The notes: a model not told the origin generated them from the sequence alone. Positions 9,415-17,737 are shown, counted from the first letter of the stretch. The stretch is DNA of 64,000 bases from an uncultured Clostridia bacterium (GCA_947589215.1 CANQCL010000010.1:1-64000); one strand, 5' to 3'. Made by a program: numbers and translations.

Positions 9415-10310
9415 CGGAAGTGTGTGGACATTAACAATCACAGTAACAGATGATAATTCACAGCTAAAGGTAAGCAAAGCAACATACTCTAAAACGGGAG
9501 AGCAAAGCAGTGATGAAGCGTCATTTGAGAACAGCTACAGTACAACAGAGGTATCATATTCACCGCAGGTGACAAAGGAGATCACAGGAGATACAACTCC
9601 AAGTGATAAGACATTTACCTTTAATATTAAGGCAAGTAAAGATAATCCTGATGGAGCAAAGATGCCGGAGGACACAACAGCGACCGTCAAGGGAGCAGGA
9701 AGTACAAACTTCAATGCTATTACATTTACCAAAGCAGGAACATACACGTTTAAGATAAGTGAAACTAAAGGCAATGATGCAGGCTACACTTACGATGATA
9801 GTGTGTATACATTGAAGGTAATAGTAGAAGATGTAGATTCAGCATTGACGATAAAGAGCCTCACATATGAAAAAGAGGACGGAGAATCAAGTGAGGAAAG
9901 AGCATTATTTACGAATACCTACAGTGTAGAGCCAACAGAATATGCTCCGCAGGTAGAGAAAACTGTAACAGGAAACACTCCGAGTGATGAAGACTTTACG
10001 TTTAATATTAAAGCAAGCGCAGATAATCCAGACGGAGCAGAGATGCCGACAGATACCTCTACAACGGTAACAGGCTCAGGAAATGCAAGCTTTGACAAAA
10101 TTACCTTTACCAAAGTAGGAACATACACATTTGAGATAAGTGAAGAAAAGGGAAATGCATTTGGTTACACTTACGATGATAGTGTATGGACCCTGACGGT
10201 AGTAGTTGTTGATAATGAATCAAAGCTGGAAGTACAAAGCCACACTTATACAAAGACAGACGGAACGACAAACGAAGATAAGGTTGAGTTTGAGAATATT
10301 TACAGTTCGG
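8023..10310 (+). repeat. Six tandem ~380-bp pilin-domain repeats
   Basis: Units begin near 8023, 8401, 8779, 9163, 9544 and 9928, each with PTEY/FxPxVxKTV, then SDxxFTFNIxAS, FGNITFSKxGTYxFEI, GYTYDxSVWTLTVVV and the closing FxNxY. Units two to four are very alike at the DNA level, so recombination could expand or contract the array. Confidence 0.88.
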
Positions 10311-10966
10311 GAAGTCTGACGATAAGCAAGGTGGTTACAGGAAATGCAGGGGATAAGAACAAGGAGTTCACATTTACTGTAACGCTCACAGATACTAACG
10401 GTGATCCGATTGATGGAGAGTACAGTTACATAGGCTCTAAGGAAGGAACTATAAAGAGCGGAGGAGAGATAAAGCTCAAGGATGGAGAAAGTGTAACGAT
10501 AAGCGGACTTCCTATAGGAACGAAGTACACGGTAACTGAGTTTGAGGCAAACAAAGATGGATACACGACAACATCAAAGGGTGAGAGCGGAGAGATATCG
10601 GAAAAGGAGCAAAAGGCTGAGTTTATGAACAGCAAGAACACAGATCCTACAAAGCCGACTGAACCTACAGAACCGACTAATCCGACAAACCCAACTGAAC
10701 CTACAGATCCGACCGATCCGACTAAACCAACAGAGCCAAAGAAAACAACAACGCCAAAGAGAACAACAAGCAATCCGCCTTACAGCAAGACAAAGAACCC
10801 TACAAACAACAATACAAACGGCGGAAACAACGGAAACATACCGAATACAGGAAGCGAAAGCGAGAGAAATCTTCCGATTGCATTTTTGGTGACATTCTTG
10901 CTGGGGTTGAATACAGTTTACTTCTCTGTCAGGAGAAGAAAGCTTAAGGGCAGGAAGGCGAAATAA
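9329..10966 (+). CDS. Surface adhesin, C-terminal part (sortase anchor; out of frame with the N-terminal part)
   Basis: The meaningful frame is entered at about 9392; the residues encoded before that are out of register with the repeat. It completes repeat four (NAPGYSYDGSVWTL), contains repeats five and six (from about 9544 and 9928), then a Cna-B/SpaA-like module (GSLTISKVVTGN...), a Pro/Thr-rich stalk (PTEPTNPTNPTEP), the sortase-like signal IPNTG (10838-10852), a hydrophobic helix and a basic tail RRRKLKGRK. Repeat six carries GNAFGYTYDD where repeat four has GNAPGYSYDG, which pins the frameshift to one inserted A. Unless the shift is an assembly error or is bypassed, this part would be unanchored to the N-terminal domains. 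Confidence 0.82.
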   Translation: MAILNLLRQERITLKSKRSRVNAPGYSYDGSVWTLTITVTDDNSQLKVSKATYSKTGEQSSDEASFENSYSTTEVSYSPQVTKEITGDTTPSDKTFTFNIKASKDNPDGAKMPEDTTATVKGAGSTNFNAITFTKAGTYTFKISETKGNDAGYTYDDSVYTLKVIVEDVDSALTIKSLTYEKEDGESSEERALFTNTYSVEPTEYAPQVEKTVTGNTPSDEDFTFNIKASADNPDGAEMPTDTSTTVTGSGNASFDKITFTKVGTYTFEISEEKGNAFGYTYDDSVWTLTVVVVDNESKLEVQSHTYTKTDGTTNEDKVEFENIYSSGSLTISKVVTGNAGDKNKEFTFTVTLTDTNGDPIDGEYSYIGSKEGTIKSGGEIKLKDGESVTISGLPIGTKYTVTEFEANKDGYTTTSKGESGEISEKEQKAEFMNSKNTDPTKPTEPTEPTNPTNPTEPTDPTDPTKPTEPKKTTTPKRTTSNPPYSKTKNPTNNNTNGGNNGNIPNTGSESERNLPIAFLVTFLLGLNTVYFSVRRRKLKGRKAK

Positions 10967-11004
10967 ATAGGGGGAATTTATATCAAATCATTGCTATAAA
11001 GCAG

Positions 11005-11041
11005 AAAAAACGGCTTAAACATTTCGTTTAAGCCGTTTTTT
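11005..11041 (+). terminator. Terminator of the adhesin gene
   Basis: CGGCTTAAAC and GTTTAAGCCG form the stem, with A-rich 5' and T-rich 3' flanks. It is the sister of the hairpin at 1141-1175. Confidence 0.88.
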
Positions 11042-11169
11042 CTGTGCCTGTTTTGTTATGTGTTAAGGGTGCTAATATTTTTTGCAGCTTTTCCATTAGT
11101 TTATTAACGTCAATTGGTTTTGCTATGTTTTGTATTCTGCTAAAAGTTAAGCTTTTTCCATAATTTATC

Positions 11170-11198
11170 TTGAATTTTAACTTTATATGTTGTATAAT
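11170..11198 (+). promoter_or_regulatory. Promoter of the M50-scpA-scpB operon
   Basis: TTGAAT (11170-11175) and TATAAT (11193-11198) with a 17-bp spacer, 36 bp before the GTG start of the protease gene. Confidence 0.7.
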
Positions 11199-11233
11199 TA
11201 TATAAATATTATATAATACTGTGGGGTTATACT

Positions 11234-11905
11234 GTGAATATACAAACTATACTGCAATACGGAGTCCGAATACTTATTATTTTTATGATTTTACCTGTTC
11301 ATGAGTTCGCTCACGCTTGGGTTGCCTATAAGCTGGGCGATAATACCGCTCGTTATTCGGGCAGACTCACTATGAACCCATTTTCTCACATTGATATTTT
11401 AGGTTCAATTTGTCTGGTTTTAACAGGCTTCGGCTGGGCTAAGCCTGTACCGATAAATCCAATGAACTTTAAAAACCGTAAGGCTGGTACGGCGCTTACC
11501 GCTCTTGCCGGACCTTTGTCAAACCTTATTGTTGCTTATATTGCGATGATCATTCTGAAAATTATAATGTGGATCGCGTTCGGCGGAGAGTTTTATTACT
11601 CTAATACCTATGTTTATATTAACCTCATTTTTCAGTATTTTATAACCATAAATATTTTCTTGGCTGTCTTTAATCTTATTCCCGTTCCGCCGCTGGACGG
11701 CTCAAGGATTTTGTGCTACTTTCTGCCCGACAGCTTTGAGTATAAGTTAGCTCAGTATCAAAATATAATATATATTATTTTTATTGTATTTGTGTTGTTC
11801 TTTAATATTCTTGATGGTCCGCTTTCTTGGATTGGCAATAAGATTTTCAGCCTGTTTGATTTTATGACCGGCTGGGTAGACTTGATTATGAATATTATTT
11901 TGTAA
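11234..11905 (+). CDS. Site-2 protease family (M50) membrane metalloprotease
   Basis: 223 residues with several hydrophobic segments. HEFAH near residue 24 is the zinc-binding HExxH, and NLIPVPPLDGSRIL supplies the conserved NPxPxxDG-like third ligand region. This is the short YwhC-like M50 form without PDZ or CBS domains. The start is GTG. It heads a probable operon with scpA (36 bp downstream), the common arrangement in Firmicutes. The substrate is unknown; peptide-bond cleavage within the membrane is expected from the family. Confidence 0.9.
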   Translation: MNIQTILQYGVRILIIFMILPVHEFAHAWVAYKLGDNTARYSGRLTMNPFSHIDILGSICLVLTGFGWAKPVPINPMNFKNRKAGTALTALAGPLSNLIVAYIAMIILKIIMWIAFGGEFYYSNTYVYINLIFQYFITINIFLAVFNLIPVPPLDGSRILCYFLPDSFEYKLAQYQNIIYIIFIVFVLFFNILDGPLSWIGNKIFSLFDFMTGWVDLIMNIIL

Positions 11906-11941
11906 TTTTGTTTCAACTATATCCGAAAGGTATATGCTTAA

Positions 11942-12655
11942 ATGGATAAACTTCAATTTAAACTTGATATTTTTGAAGGTCCGCTTGATTTGCTCCTTCA
12001 TTTGATTTCAAAGCATAAACTGAATATTAACGATATCGAAATTTCTATTCTGCTTGAACAGTATCTCGAATATATCGACGGCTTAAAAGAACAGGATTTT
12101 GAAATAGCAGGCGAGTTTCTAGAGATGGCGTCAAGGCTTATTTATATAAAGACTGTTTCTCTGCTGCCTCAGCCGAATGAGGCTCAAGAGCTTAAAAAAG
12201 AGCTTGAGGGACGTCTTATTGAGTATTCGCTTTGCAAGCAAACCGCAGAACAGCTAAAAAAAAGCTATGCAGGCGGTGAGATTTTTGTTCGTCTGCCTGC
12301 ACCGATTGAGATAGATAAAACCTACACAAGAGAACACGAGCCCTCTATACTTGTCGAGGCTTATATGGGTATATCGGTAAGGGCAAAAAAAGCCCCTCCG
12401 CTTGATGCTTCTGTATTTAAGCCTATTGTTTCTAAAAAGATAGTATCTGTTACGTCGAAGATAATTTTTGTTTTGAAAAAACTCTATACAACCGGTACTT
12501 GTAATATGGACAGGCTTTATAAAGGAGTTACCGACCGCTCAGAGCGTGTCGCTACATTTTTGGCAGTTTTAGAGCTCACAAAGTCGGGCAGGATTTTACT
12601 AAGCGATGATAATTCAGAGCTTTATTTTAAGGGCAGGGATAAAAAAAGGGCTTGA
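11942..12655 (+). CDS. scpA: Segregation and condensation protein A (kleisin)
   Basis: 237 residues, the usual length. It opens with KLDIFEGPLDLLLHLISKH, the ScpA hallmark that binds the SMC neck, and ends with the winged-helix region (RSERVATFLAVLELTKSGRI) that binds the SMC head. ScpA bridges SMC and ScpB in the chromosome condensation complex. GAAAGG lies 5' of the ATG. scpB follows 37 bp downstream in the canonical order. Confidence 0.96.
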   Translation: MDKLQFKLDIFEGPLDLLLHLISKHKLNINDIEISILLEQYLEYIDGLKEQDFEIAGEFLEMASRLIYIKTVSLLPQPNEAQELKKELEGRLIEYSLCKQTAEQLKKSYAGGEIFVRLPAPIEIDKTYTREHEPSILVEAYMGISVRAKKAPPLDASVFKPIVSKKIVSVTSKIIFVLKKLYTTGTCNMDRLYKGVTDRSERVATFLAVLELTKSGRILLSDDNSELYFKGRDKKRA

Positions 12656-12692
12656 AATACCCTTAAATAACAGAAAGGATATCACAGTGTAA

Positions 12693-13247
12693 ATGAATAT
12701 AGATGAGAAAATTTCAGTTCTCGAAGCGATACTTTTTGCAAGCGGTGAGCCGGTCGATTCAGATAGGCTTCAGGAAGCTATTGAAGTCGACAGGGAAACC
12801 CTTGATAAGCTGATGAACCTATTGAACGACAGATATAAAAACTGCGGAAGTGCGTTATATGTGTATCTGCTTAATGATTCGTATCAGCTTGGAACAAGAG
12901 AGGAATATGCTCCATACATAAAAAAGGCGATGGAGACAAAAAATAACTCTAAGCTGTCTCAAGCGGCGCTAGAGGTTCTTACTATTATCGCATACAATCA
13001 GCCTGTTACAAAGGGCTTTGTAGAACACGTCAGAGGTGTTGACAGCTCAAGCGTTGTAAATTCGCTCGTTGAGAAGGGCTTGCTTGAAGAAGCAGGCAGA
13101 ATTGACGTTCCCGGACGACCGATAGCATTTAAAACAACTGCGAACTTTTTGCGCTGCTTTAAGATGAAATCGCTTGATGAATTGCCTAAGCTGCCCAGTC
13201 AGAACGGAGAAATGCAGGTTAGTTTAGAAGAATTAGAAGATAATTAG
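12693..13247 (+). CDS. scpB: Segregation and condensation protein B
   Basis: 184 residues with two winged-helix domains typical of ScpB: EAILFASGEPVDSDRLQEAI at the start and LEVLTIIAYNQPVTKGFVEHVRGVDSSSVV in the middle, then GRPIAFKTTANFLRCF. It dimerises and binds ScpA in the SMC complex. GAAAGGAT precedes the start. The usual downstream neighbours (DUF2953, YtfJ, D,D-carboxypeptidase) resume at 14046 after an inserted small-gene cassette. Confidence 0.96.
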   Translation: MNIDEKISVLEAILFASGEPVDSDRLQEAIEVDRETLDKLMNLLNDRYKNCGSALYVYLLNDSYQLGTREEYAPYIKKAMETKNNSKLSQAALEVLTIIAYNQPVTKGFVEHVRGVDSSSVVNSLVEKGLLEEAGRIDVPGRPIAFKTTANFLRCFKMKSLDELPKLPSQNGEMQVSLEELEDN

Positions 13248-13337
13248 CGACGGTGACCGCCGAGTCAACAGTGGCTCGCCGCCTTTTTATAGTTTGTAAA
13301 ATGTTAAGGTTTTGTGTAACGGTGGGTCGGGAATAAT

Positions 13338-13367
13338 TGACAATTGATAATGGACAATGGATAATTA
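13338..13367. repeat. Short AT-rich dispersed repeat (GACAATTGATAATGG type)
   Basis: Tandem variants of GACAATTGATAA and GGACAATGGATAA between scpB and the small-gene cassette. Similar units occur at 13936-13999, 20297-20362 and 23850-23881. Directly before it, 13249-13290 holds a GC-rich palindromic piece of the CCGGCGAGCCGCCGG kind. Confidence 0.75.
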
Positions 13368-13583
13368 AGTGCTGATTTTTTCAAGAAGTAAATTGCAGTA
13401 ATCTTGATGTTTATTAGCTTCGTCATTTAGGCACTCAAGGGCGTTTAGAAGAAAATCGTTTTCTTTTGTAAAGCTTAAATACATTGCACAAACATGAGAA
13501 AGTCCTGACAATATGTCTGCTTGATGACTTAGTTCGTCCAATTTAATAACTTTAATTGATTTTTTAGATTTTTTCTTTTTCAT
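13365..13583 (-). CDS. Small helical protein, GLS family copy A
   Basis: 72 residues from the ATG at 13583, which AAGGAG precedes at normal spacing. A basic N-terminus (MKKKKSKKS) is followed by an all-helical body containing ADILSGLSHV and ALECLNDEA. It aligns along its length with 17491-17703 (EMLSGLAQV, AFECLAYEA) and 24258-24479 (DTLVGLSTV). No known domain is recognised. It is transcribed away from a small ribbon-helix-helix gene (13747), sharing a 163-bp control region. Toxin, regulator-partner or phage-response roles are all possible; none is shown. Confidence 0.72.
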   Translation of the reverse strand: MKKKKSKKSIKVIKLDELSHQADILSGLSHVCAMYLSFTKENDFLLNALECLNDEANKHQDYCNLLLEKIST

Positions 13584-13611
13584 TTCAATTACTCCTTTCG
13601 TTGTTAAGTAT

Positions 13612-13640
13612 ATAATACATTGTCGACAATACATTTTCAA
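13612..13640 (-). promoter_or_regulatory. Promoter with embedded palindromic operator, cassette A
   Basis: On the minus strand, TTGAAA (13640-13635) and TATTAT (13617-13612) are 17 bp apart. The spacer contains the perfect 12-bp palindrome ATTGTCGACAAT (13619-13630). A bound repressor would block RNA polymerase. The divergent ribbon-helix-helix protein is the likely ligand (inference). Confidence 0.68.
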
Positions 13641-13746
13641 TGGGCAAAATAGCCAAATATTCACTAATTGTATTTATAAATATTGATTATAATGAACAAT
13701 TATAATATTTTAAAGTTAAACTATTAAAGTAAAGGTGGTTTAGAAT

Positions 13747-13941
13747 ATGCCAATTAGTAAAGCAAGGCAGAGAGCAACAGCTAAGTACGTTAAAAATCAT
13801 TATGATAGACTTGAATTGAAAGTTCCTAAAGGAAAAAAAGAAGATATAACAAATCACGCAAAGGATTATGACGGCTCTCTGAACAAGTTTCTTAATAGGG
13901 CGGTTGATGAAACTATGGAGAGAGATAAAAATAATGGATAA
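13747..13941 (+). CDS. Small ribbon-helix-helix DNA-binding protein, cassette A
   Basis: 64 residues. After a basic N-terminus (MPISKARQRATAKY) comes YDRLELKVPKGKKEDI, fitting an RHH beta-strand and first helix, then DGSLNKFLNRAVDETMERD as the second helix. It is about 70% identical to 23874-24065. AAGGTGG lies before the ATG. It is divergent from the GLS-family gene at 13583 and probably binds the palindrome at 13619-13630. Such proteins often act as antitoxins or autorepressors. Confidence 0.82.
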   Translation: MPISKARQRATAKYVKNHYDRLELKVPKGKKEDITNHAKDYDGSLNKFLNRAVDETMERDKNNG

Positions 13942-13999
13942 TTGACAATGAAAAATTGATAATTAATTGTCAATTGTCAATTGTCAATTGTCAATTATT
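13936..13999. repeat. AT-rich dispersed repeat (AATTGTCAATT units)
   Basis: Several units of TGTCAATT / AATTGACA in head-to-tail and inverted order, able to fold into a hairpin. They sit directly behind the cassette A ribbon-helix-helix gene, at the cassette edge. Confidence 0.78.
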
Positions 14000-14045
14000 A
14001 ATTTTAATCCGGCAGCAAAAGATGTTACGTCGTTGATCTAGCATC

Positions 14046-14996
14046 TTGAAGAAAGGGGTTGGTAATATTATAGCTTTGTATATAATTTTGGGAATTATCT
14101 TAGCGATATATATTATCCTGCGCCTTTCTGTGACGGTATCGTATTATGCAAACAGTGTTACAGATGAGATCAAGCTGTCGGCAAAATGGCTGTGGTTCGC
14201 CATTTACCCAAGACCTGATAAGCCGTCAAAGACTATCAAGATAAAAAGCACAAAGAATAAAAAGAAGTCAAAGAAGTCAAAGAAGTCAAAGAAGTCAAAG
14301 CAGACGTTTGAGGAAAACCTATCTGAAATTGAAGAAGAGTTTACAGAACTGACTGAGGACGAGCTGGACGAGAAAATAAGTTCTTTGGAAAAGGAACTTG
14401 AGAGGCAAGAGCAAAATGTAAAGCAGGCAAGTGAAATACCAAAAACGGATAAAAAAATAAATGCTGAGAAAGCTAAGAATGAAAAAAACAAGAAAAAGAA
14501 AATAGAAAAGTCTGAAAATGACAAGCCTCAAGAGAACGGTCTGAAGGCTAAAGTTAATAATATTCGACGTCGCTGGGGAAGATATAAAGACTTTATCCCA
14601 ATGACGTGGAAGTCTTTCAGAAAGCTGTTAAAGCAGATAAGGTTTTATGACACAGATATCGAGATAACTGCAGGAAAGGACGACGCTTACGACGCCGCAA
14701 TGAATTACGGCAGGCTGAATGCGGTTCTGTTTCACGGGCTTGGGTTAGTAGGTACAATTTTCACTCTATACAAGCCGAAAAGGGCAGAGGTTAAATGCGT
14801 TTTTGACAAAAAGGTATTTGAGTATGAGATTTCGGGCAAAATAAAGATTCGACCTAGCATAGTTTTGGGAATACTAATAGTGTTCTCAGTTAAGTTTTTA
14901 TATCTGTTTTTGAAAAAGCGTCACAAGGCGAAGAAGCAATACAAATTAAAGCGTAAGCTTATGATAAATAATAAGGAGTTGTTAGCAAATGAATGA
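14046..14996 (+). CDS. DUF2953 domain membrane protein
   Basis: 316 residues: an N-terminal transmembrane helix (ALYIILGIILAIYIILRL), a long Lys/Ser/Glu-rich charged linker (about residues 70-175), then the DUF2953 core (TDIEITAGKDDAYDAAMNYGRL...) and a second helix near residue 280 (IVLGILIVFSVKFLYLF). The linker has a KKS run encoded by 9-bp direct repeats (AAGAAGTCA, about 14263-14301). The annotated start is TTG; a downstream start after AAAGGGG (14051) is possible. DUF2953 proteins commonly sit beside ytfJ in spore-forming Firmicutes, as here (8-bp overlap). Function unknown, probably sporulation. Confidence 0.85.
   Translation: MKKGVGNIIALYIILGIILAIYIILRLSVTVSYYANSVTDEIKLSAKWLWFAIYPRPDKPSKTIKIKSTKNKKKSKKSKKSKKSKQTFEENLSEIEEEFTELTEDELDEKISSLEKELERQEQNVKQASEIPKTDKKINAEKAKNEKNKKKKIEKSENDKPQENGLKAKVNNIRRRWGRYKDFIPMTWKSFRKLLKQIRFYDTDIEITAGKDDAYDAAMNYGRLNAVLFHGLGLVGTIFTLYKPKRAEVKCVFDKKVFEYEISGKIKIRPSIVLGILIVFSVKFLYLFLKKRHKAKKQYKLKRKLMINNKELLANE
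14263..14301 (+). repeat. 9-bp tandem repeat AAGAAGTCA in the DUF2953 gene
   Basis: About four in-frame copies encode repeated Lys-Lys-Ser in the cytoplasmic linker. Copy-number change would keep the frame. Confidence 0.85.
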
Positions 14997-15363
14997 TAAC
15001 GGTTTGGAGAGACTTGTTGAAACTGCAATGCAGAAAATTCACGAGCTTGCGGACTGCGAGACTGTTGTCGGCAAGCCAATAGTTGCAGACGGCACGACTA
15101 TAATTCCTATATCAAAGGTATCTGTAGGGTTTACGTCGGGAGGCTCTGATTTACCTACAAAAGGTTCAAAGGAGATGTTTGGAGGCGGAACGGCAGGAGG
15201 AGTATCGTTACAGCCGCTTGCTTTTATAACAATTACAAACGGGGAAGTAAAGCTGTTACAAATGTCGGTAAACGCAAGCAAAGAAAATGCGATTATAAAT
15301 ATGATTCCTGATGTTGTAGACAAGATAACCGATTTTATCAATAACAGAAAAAGCGACGAATAA
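14989..15363 (+). CDS. ytfJ: Sporulation protein YtfJ (GerW family)
   Basis: 124 residues. METAMQKIHELADCETVVGKP-type opening, TTIIPISKVSVGFTSGGSD, then a Gly-rich loop (GGGTAGGVSLQPLAFITI) and NMIPDVVDKI are the family's conserved features. In Bacillus GerW/YtfJ is a forespore protein needed for normal germination. It overlaps the DUF2953 gene by 8 bp (AAGGAGTTG upstream of the ATG) and precedes a D,D-carboxypeptidase, the conserved order in sporulating Clostridia. Confidence 0.92.
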   Translation: MNDNGLERLVETAMQKIHELADCETVVGKPIVADGTTIIPISKVSVGFTSGGSDLPTKGSKEMFGGGTAGGVSLQPLAFITITNGEVKLLQMSVNASKENAIINMIPDVVDKITDFINNRKSDE

Positions 15364-15446
15364 TATCAAACTTAATAATAATAAGACAAAATGTATTTTT
15401 TCTGGTTAAGTGTGCATAATTATCATAGAAATGAGGTGCACTATTA

Positions 15447-16580
15447 ATGAAAAAAATACTTAGTCTTTTTACTATATTAGCAATTACATTCAGTTGTTTT
15501 GGGTTTTCTGTTACAGGTGAAGCTGCGTCTACATCTGCAAAGGCAGCAATTTTAATAGACGCTGAAAACGGCAAAGTTTTGTACGAACACAACTCAGAAA
15601 CAAAGCTTCCAATGGCAAGCACTACAAAGATAATGACAACATTGCTGGCTATAGAAAACGGCAATTTGGACGAGCAGTTTAAGGTAGATGAGAACGCAAT
15701 AAAGGTCGAGGGCTCGTCTATGGGGCTTAAAAGCGGAGATATTGTCACAATGAGGGCGTTGTGCTATGGAATGATGCTCCCAAGCGGTAACGATGCGGCA
15801 AATGCAACGGCTGTAAGAGTTGCGGGAAGTGTTGAGAAGTTTGTTTCTATGATGAATAAAAGAGCAGACAAGCTGGGTCTTAAATCTACTCATTTTGTAA
15901 CGCCGTCGGGTCTTGACGACTATACCGACGACCACTATTCAACAGCTTCCGATATGGCAAAGCTAACAGTATATGCTCTTAAAAACAAAATCTTTGCAGA
16001 AATTTGCTCAACCAGAAGCGCTAAGCTGAAGTACGGAAATCCTCCTTATGAAAGGTGGCTTGCAAATACCAATAAGCTTATGGCGTCTTGCAAGGGGGTT
16101 TTTGGAGTTAAGACAGGCTTTACCGATAAAGCGAGAAGGTGTCTTGTGTCTGCTTGCAGACGAAACGGTACAACTCTCATTTGCGTTACGCTGAACGACC
16201 AGAACGACTGGGCTGACCATTCCAATCTTTACGATTTCGGCTTTTCACAGTATAAGAGCGTATCGCTTTCTCCGAAGGTAAATTCATTTAAAGCACCGAT
16301 AGTAGGAGCGAACAAGGATACGGTTTCCGCAAGCTGTGAGAATGAGATAAAACTAAGCGTATATAAAGACGACGCTGAAAGAATTACACAGCGCGTTGCT
16401 TTGAATAAGTTAAATTATGCACCGATTGCAAAGGGCGAAAAGTTAGGGTATGTGAGATACTATATAGATAACATTTTAGTTGGTCAGACAGAAATAAAAG
16501 CCGATGAGAGCGTAAAAGCAAAAGCGTCGGAGAGAACGGCGTTTGGCAGGTTTATACAAAGGGTTTGGAGATTGATATAA
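15447..16580 (+). CDS. D-alanyl-D-alanine carboxypeptidase (S11, DacF/DacB type)
   Basis: 377 residues with a signal peptide (about 1-27, ending near TGEAAS). The three active-site motifs of penicillin-binding S11 enzymes are present: STTK (SxxK, residues about 53-56), SGN (about 114) and KTG (in GVKTGFTDKARR). A PBP5-like C-terminal beta domain follows, and the end (FGRFIQRVWRLI) looks like an amphipathic membrane anchor. It trims pentapeptide stems of peptidoglycan outside the membrane. Its position between ytfJ and rluB fits a sporulation DacF/DacB role, but a vegetative role cannot be excluded. GAGGTG precedes the ATG. Confidence 0.93.
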   Translation: MKKILSLFTILAITFSCFGFSVTGEAASTSAKAAILIDAENGKVLYEHNSETKLPMASTTKIMTTLLAIENGNLDEQFKVDENAIKVEGSSMGLKSGDIVTMRALCYGMMLPSGNDAANATAVRVAGSVEKFVSMMNKRADKLGLKSTHFVTPSGLDDYTDDHYSTASDMAKLTVYALKNKIFAEICSTRSAKLKYGNPPYERWLANTNKLMASCKGVFGVKTGFTDKARRCLVSACRRNGTTLICVTLNDQNDWADHSNLYDFGFSQYKSVSLSPKVNSFKAPIVGANKDTVSASCENEIKLSVYKDDAERITQRVALNKLNYAPIAKGEKLGYVRYYIDNILVGQTEIKADESVKAKASERTAFGRFIQRVWRLI

Positions 16581-16624
16581 TAAGAACAGGCTAAACCTGT
16601 TCTATACATATGAAAGGTAAATAG

Positions 16625-17353
16625 ATGGAAAAAACAAGGATACAAAAAATAATCGCAGACGCAGGCTACTGCTCACGCAGAAAGGCGGAGGAGCTTATAT
16701 CACAGGGCAGGGTAAAAGTAAACGGCAGACCCTGCAAGCTCGGCGACAAGGCATTTGCCGGTAAGGATCTAATTTCAATCGACGGTGAAAAGCTATACAC
16801 TCCGAGAAAAAGAAAGCTTTACTATATAATGCTTAATAAGCCCAAAGGGTATGTTACCACTATGAGCGATGAGTATGACAGGAAAAATGTTTCAGATTTG
16901 ATAACAGGTGTTCCCGAGCGTGTTTACCCTGTGGGAAGACTGGATAAAAATTCAGAGGGTATGCTTCTGTTTACAAACGACGGTGCTTTCGCCAACGATA
17001 TTATGCACCCCTCAAAGCACGTTACAAAGACTTATCGTGTTACGGTGCGCCCTAATATAACCGACGAGCAGCTGGTAAGGCTCTCTGAGGGAGTTGAAAT
17101 TGACGGTCAGATGACTTTGCCTTGCACAATAAACGTACTTACAAAAGAGCCTGGCAGGGTAGTTTTGCAAATGGTTATTCGTGAAGGCAGAAACAGACAA
17201 ATAAGAAAAATGTGCGAGGCTGTCGGTTTGGAGGTCGCAAGGCTTAAAAGAACGGCTATAGGACCTCTTAAATTAGGTATGTTAAAACCGGGCGATTACA
17301 GAGAGCTAGAGCCTGATGAGCTTAGAGCTATCATAACAGCTATTAGAGGCTAG
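16625..17353 (+). CDS. rluB: Pseudouridine synthase RluB/RsuA family
   Basis: 242 residues. An S4 RNA-binding domain (RIQKIIADAGYCSRRKAEELI) leads into the RsuA/RluB catalytic fold with the active-site GRLDKNSEGMLLFTNDG motif (catalytic Asp) and EGRNRQIRKMCEAVG near the end. It modifies uridine in 23S rRNA; RluB is the best fit because of this gene order (dac to rluB) known from Firmicutes. The ATG follows GAAAGG. Confidence 0.92.
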   Translation: MEKTRIQKIIADAGYCSRRKAEELISQGRVKVNGRPCKLGDKAFAGKDLISIDGEKLYTPRKRKLYYIMLNKPKGYVTTMSDEYDRKNVSDLITGVPERVYPVGRLDKNSEGMLLFTNDGAFANDIMHPSKHVTKTYRVTVRPNITDEQLVRLSEGVEIDGQMTLPCTINVLTKEPGRVVLQMVIREGRNRQIRKMCEAVGLEVARLKRTAIGPLKLGMLKPGDYRELEPDELRAIITAIRG

Positions 17354-17475
17354 AAGTTAGAGGCAAGAGGCAAGACCGGCGAACCGCCGGTGGCTCTGCT
17401 ATTAGAGGTAAGAGGCAAGAAGCAAGAGGTTAGAAGTTAGAAATTAGAAATTAGAGGTTAAAGATTAGAAGGTAA
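17349..17475. repeat. TTAGAGGCAAGAGGCAAG-type dispersed repeat with palindrome
   Basis: A run of short direct repeats (TTAGAGG, GGCAAGA, TTAGAAG) interrupted at about 17378-17394 by ACCGGCGAACCGCCGGT, a GC-rich palindrome also found in variant form at 1037, 32305 and 34576. It separates rluB from cassette B. Confidence 0.75.
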
Positions 17476-17490
17476 CATCTGATTGAGTAT

Positions 17491-17703
17491 TTATTCTTCT
17501 GCCTCTTGCATAAGTTCATTACAATGTTCACTTAATTTTGTGGCTTCATAAGCTAAACATTCAAACGCTCCTCTGAAAACGTCGTCTTCAAATGAATTGA
17601 TATAGCTTAATAAGCATACCTGAGCAAGTCCGGATAACATTTCAGCCTCTTTCATTACTTCTTCAAAATCCACTAAATGAATAGCTCTAAACTTTTTTTT
17701 CAT
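17491..17703 (-). CDS. Small helical protein, GLS family copy B
   Basis: 70 residues from the ATG at 17703 (an in-frame GTG nine bases upstream is too close to the AAGGA site). Body: EAEMLSGLAQVCLLS, GAFECLAYEATKL, CNELMQEAEE. It is homologous to the proteins at 13365 and 24258, most clearly in L(S/V)GLxxV and in ECLxxEAxK. It is divergent from an XRE-type regulator at 17849. No known fold is recognised. Acidic overall except for the N-terminus. Confidence 0.72.
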   Translation of the reverse strand: MKKKFRAIHLVDFEEVMKEAEMLSGLAQVCLLSYINSFEDDVFRGAFECLAYEATKLSEHCNELMQEAEE

Positions 17704-17737
17704 TGATGTCACATCCTTGTTAATTGGTTATAATTAT

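Noticed and set aside
8023-10310. Regular ~380-bp repeats considered as a CRISPR-like or satellite array
   Set aside because: They are in-frame pilin-domain repeats of a surface protein. No CRISPR array (short identical repeats with unique spacers) is present anywhere in the window.
10426-10773. Long minus-strand frame (Val/Gly/Ser-rich) opposite the adhesin stalk
   Set aside because: It is the mirror of the repetitive PTEPT-coding sequence, with no ribosome-binding site or homology. The same applies to the minus-strand frames at 8013-8207, 8394-8633, 8718-8969, 9156-9437, 9535-9774 and 9919-10128.
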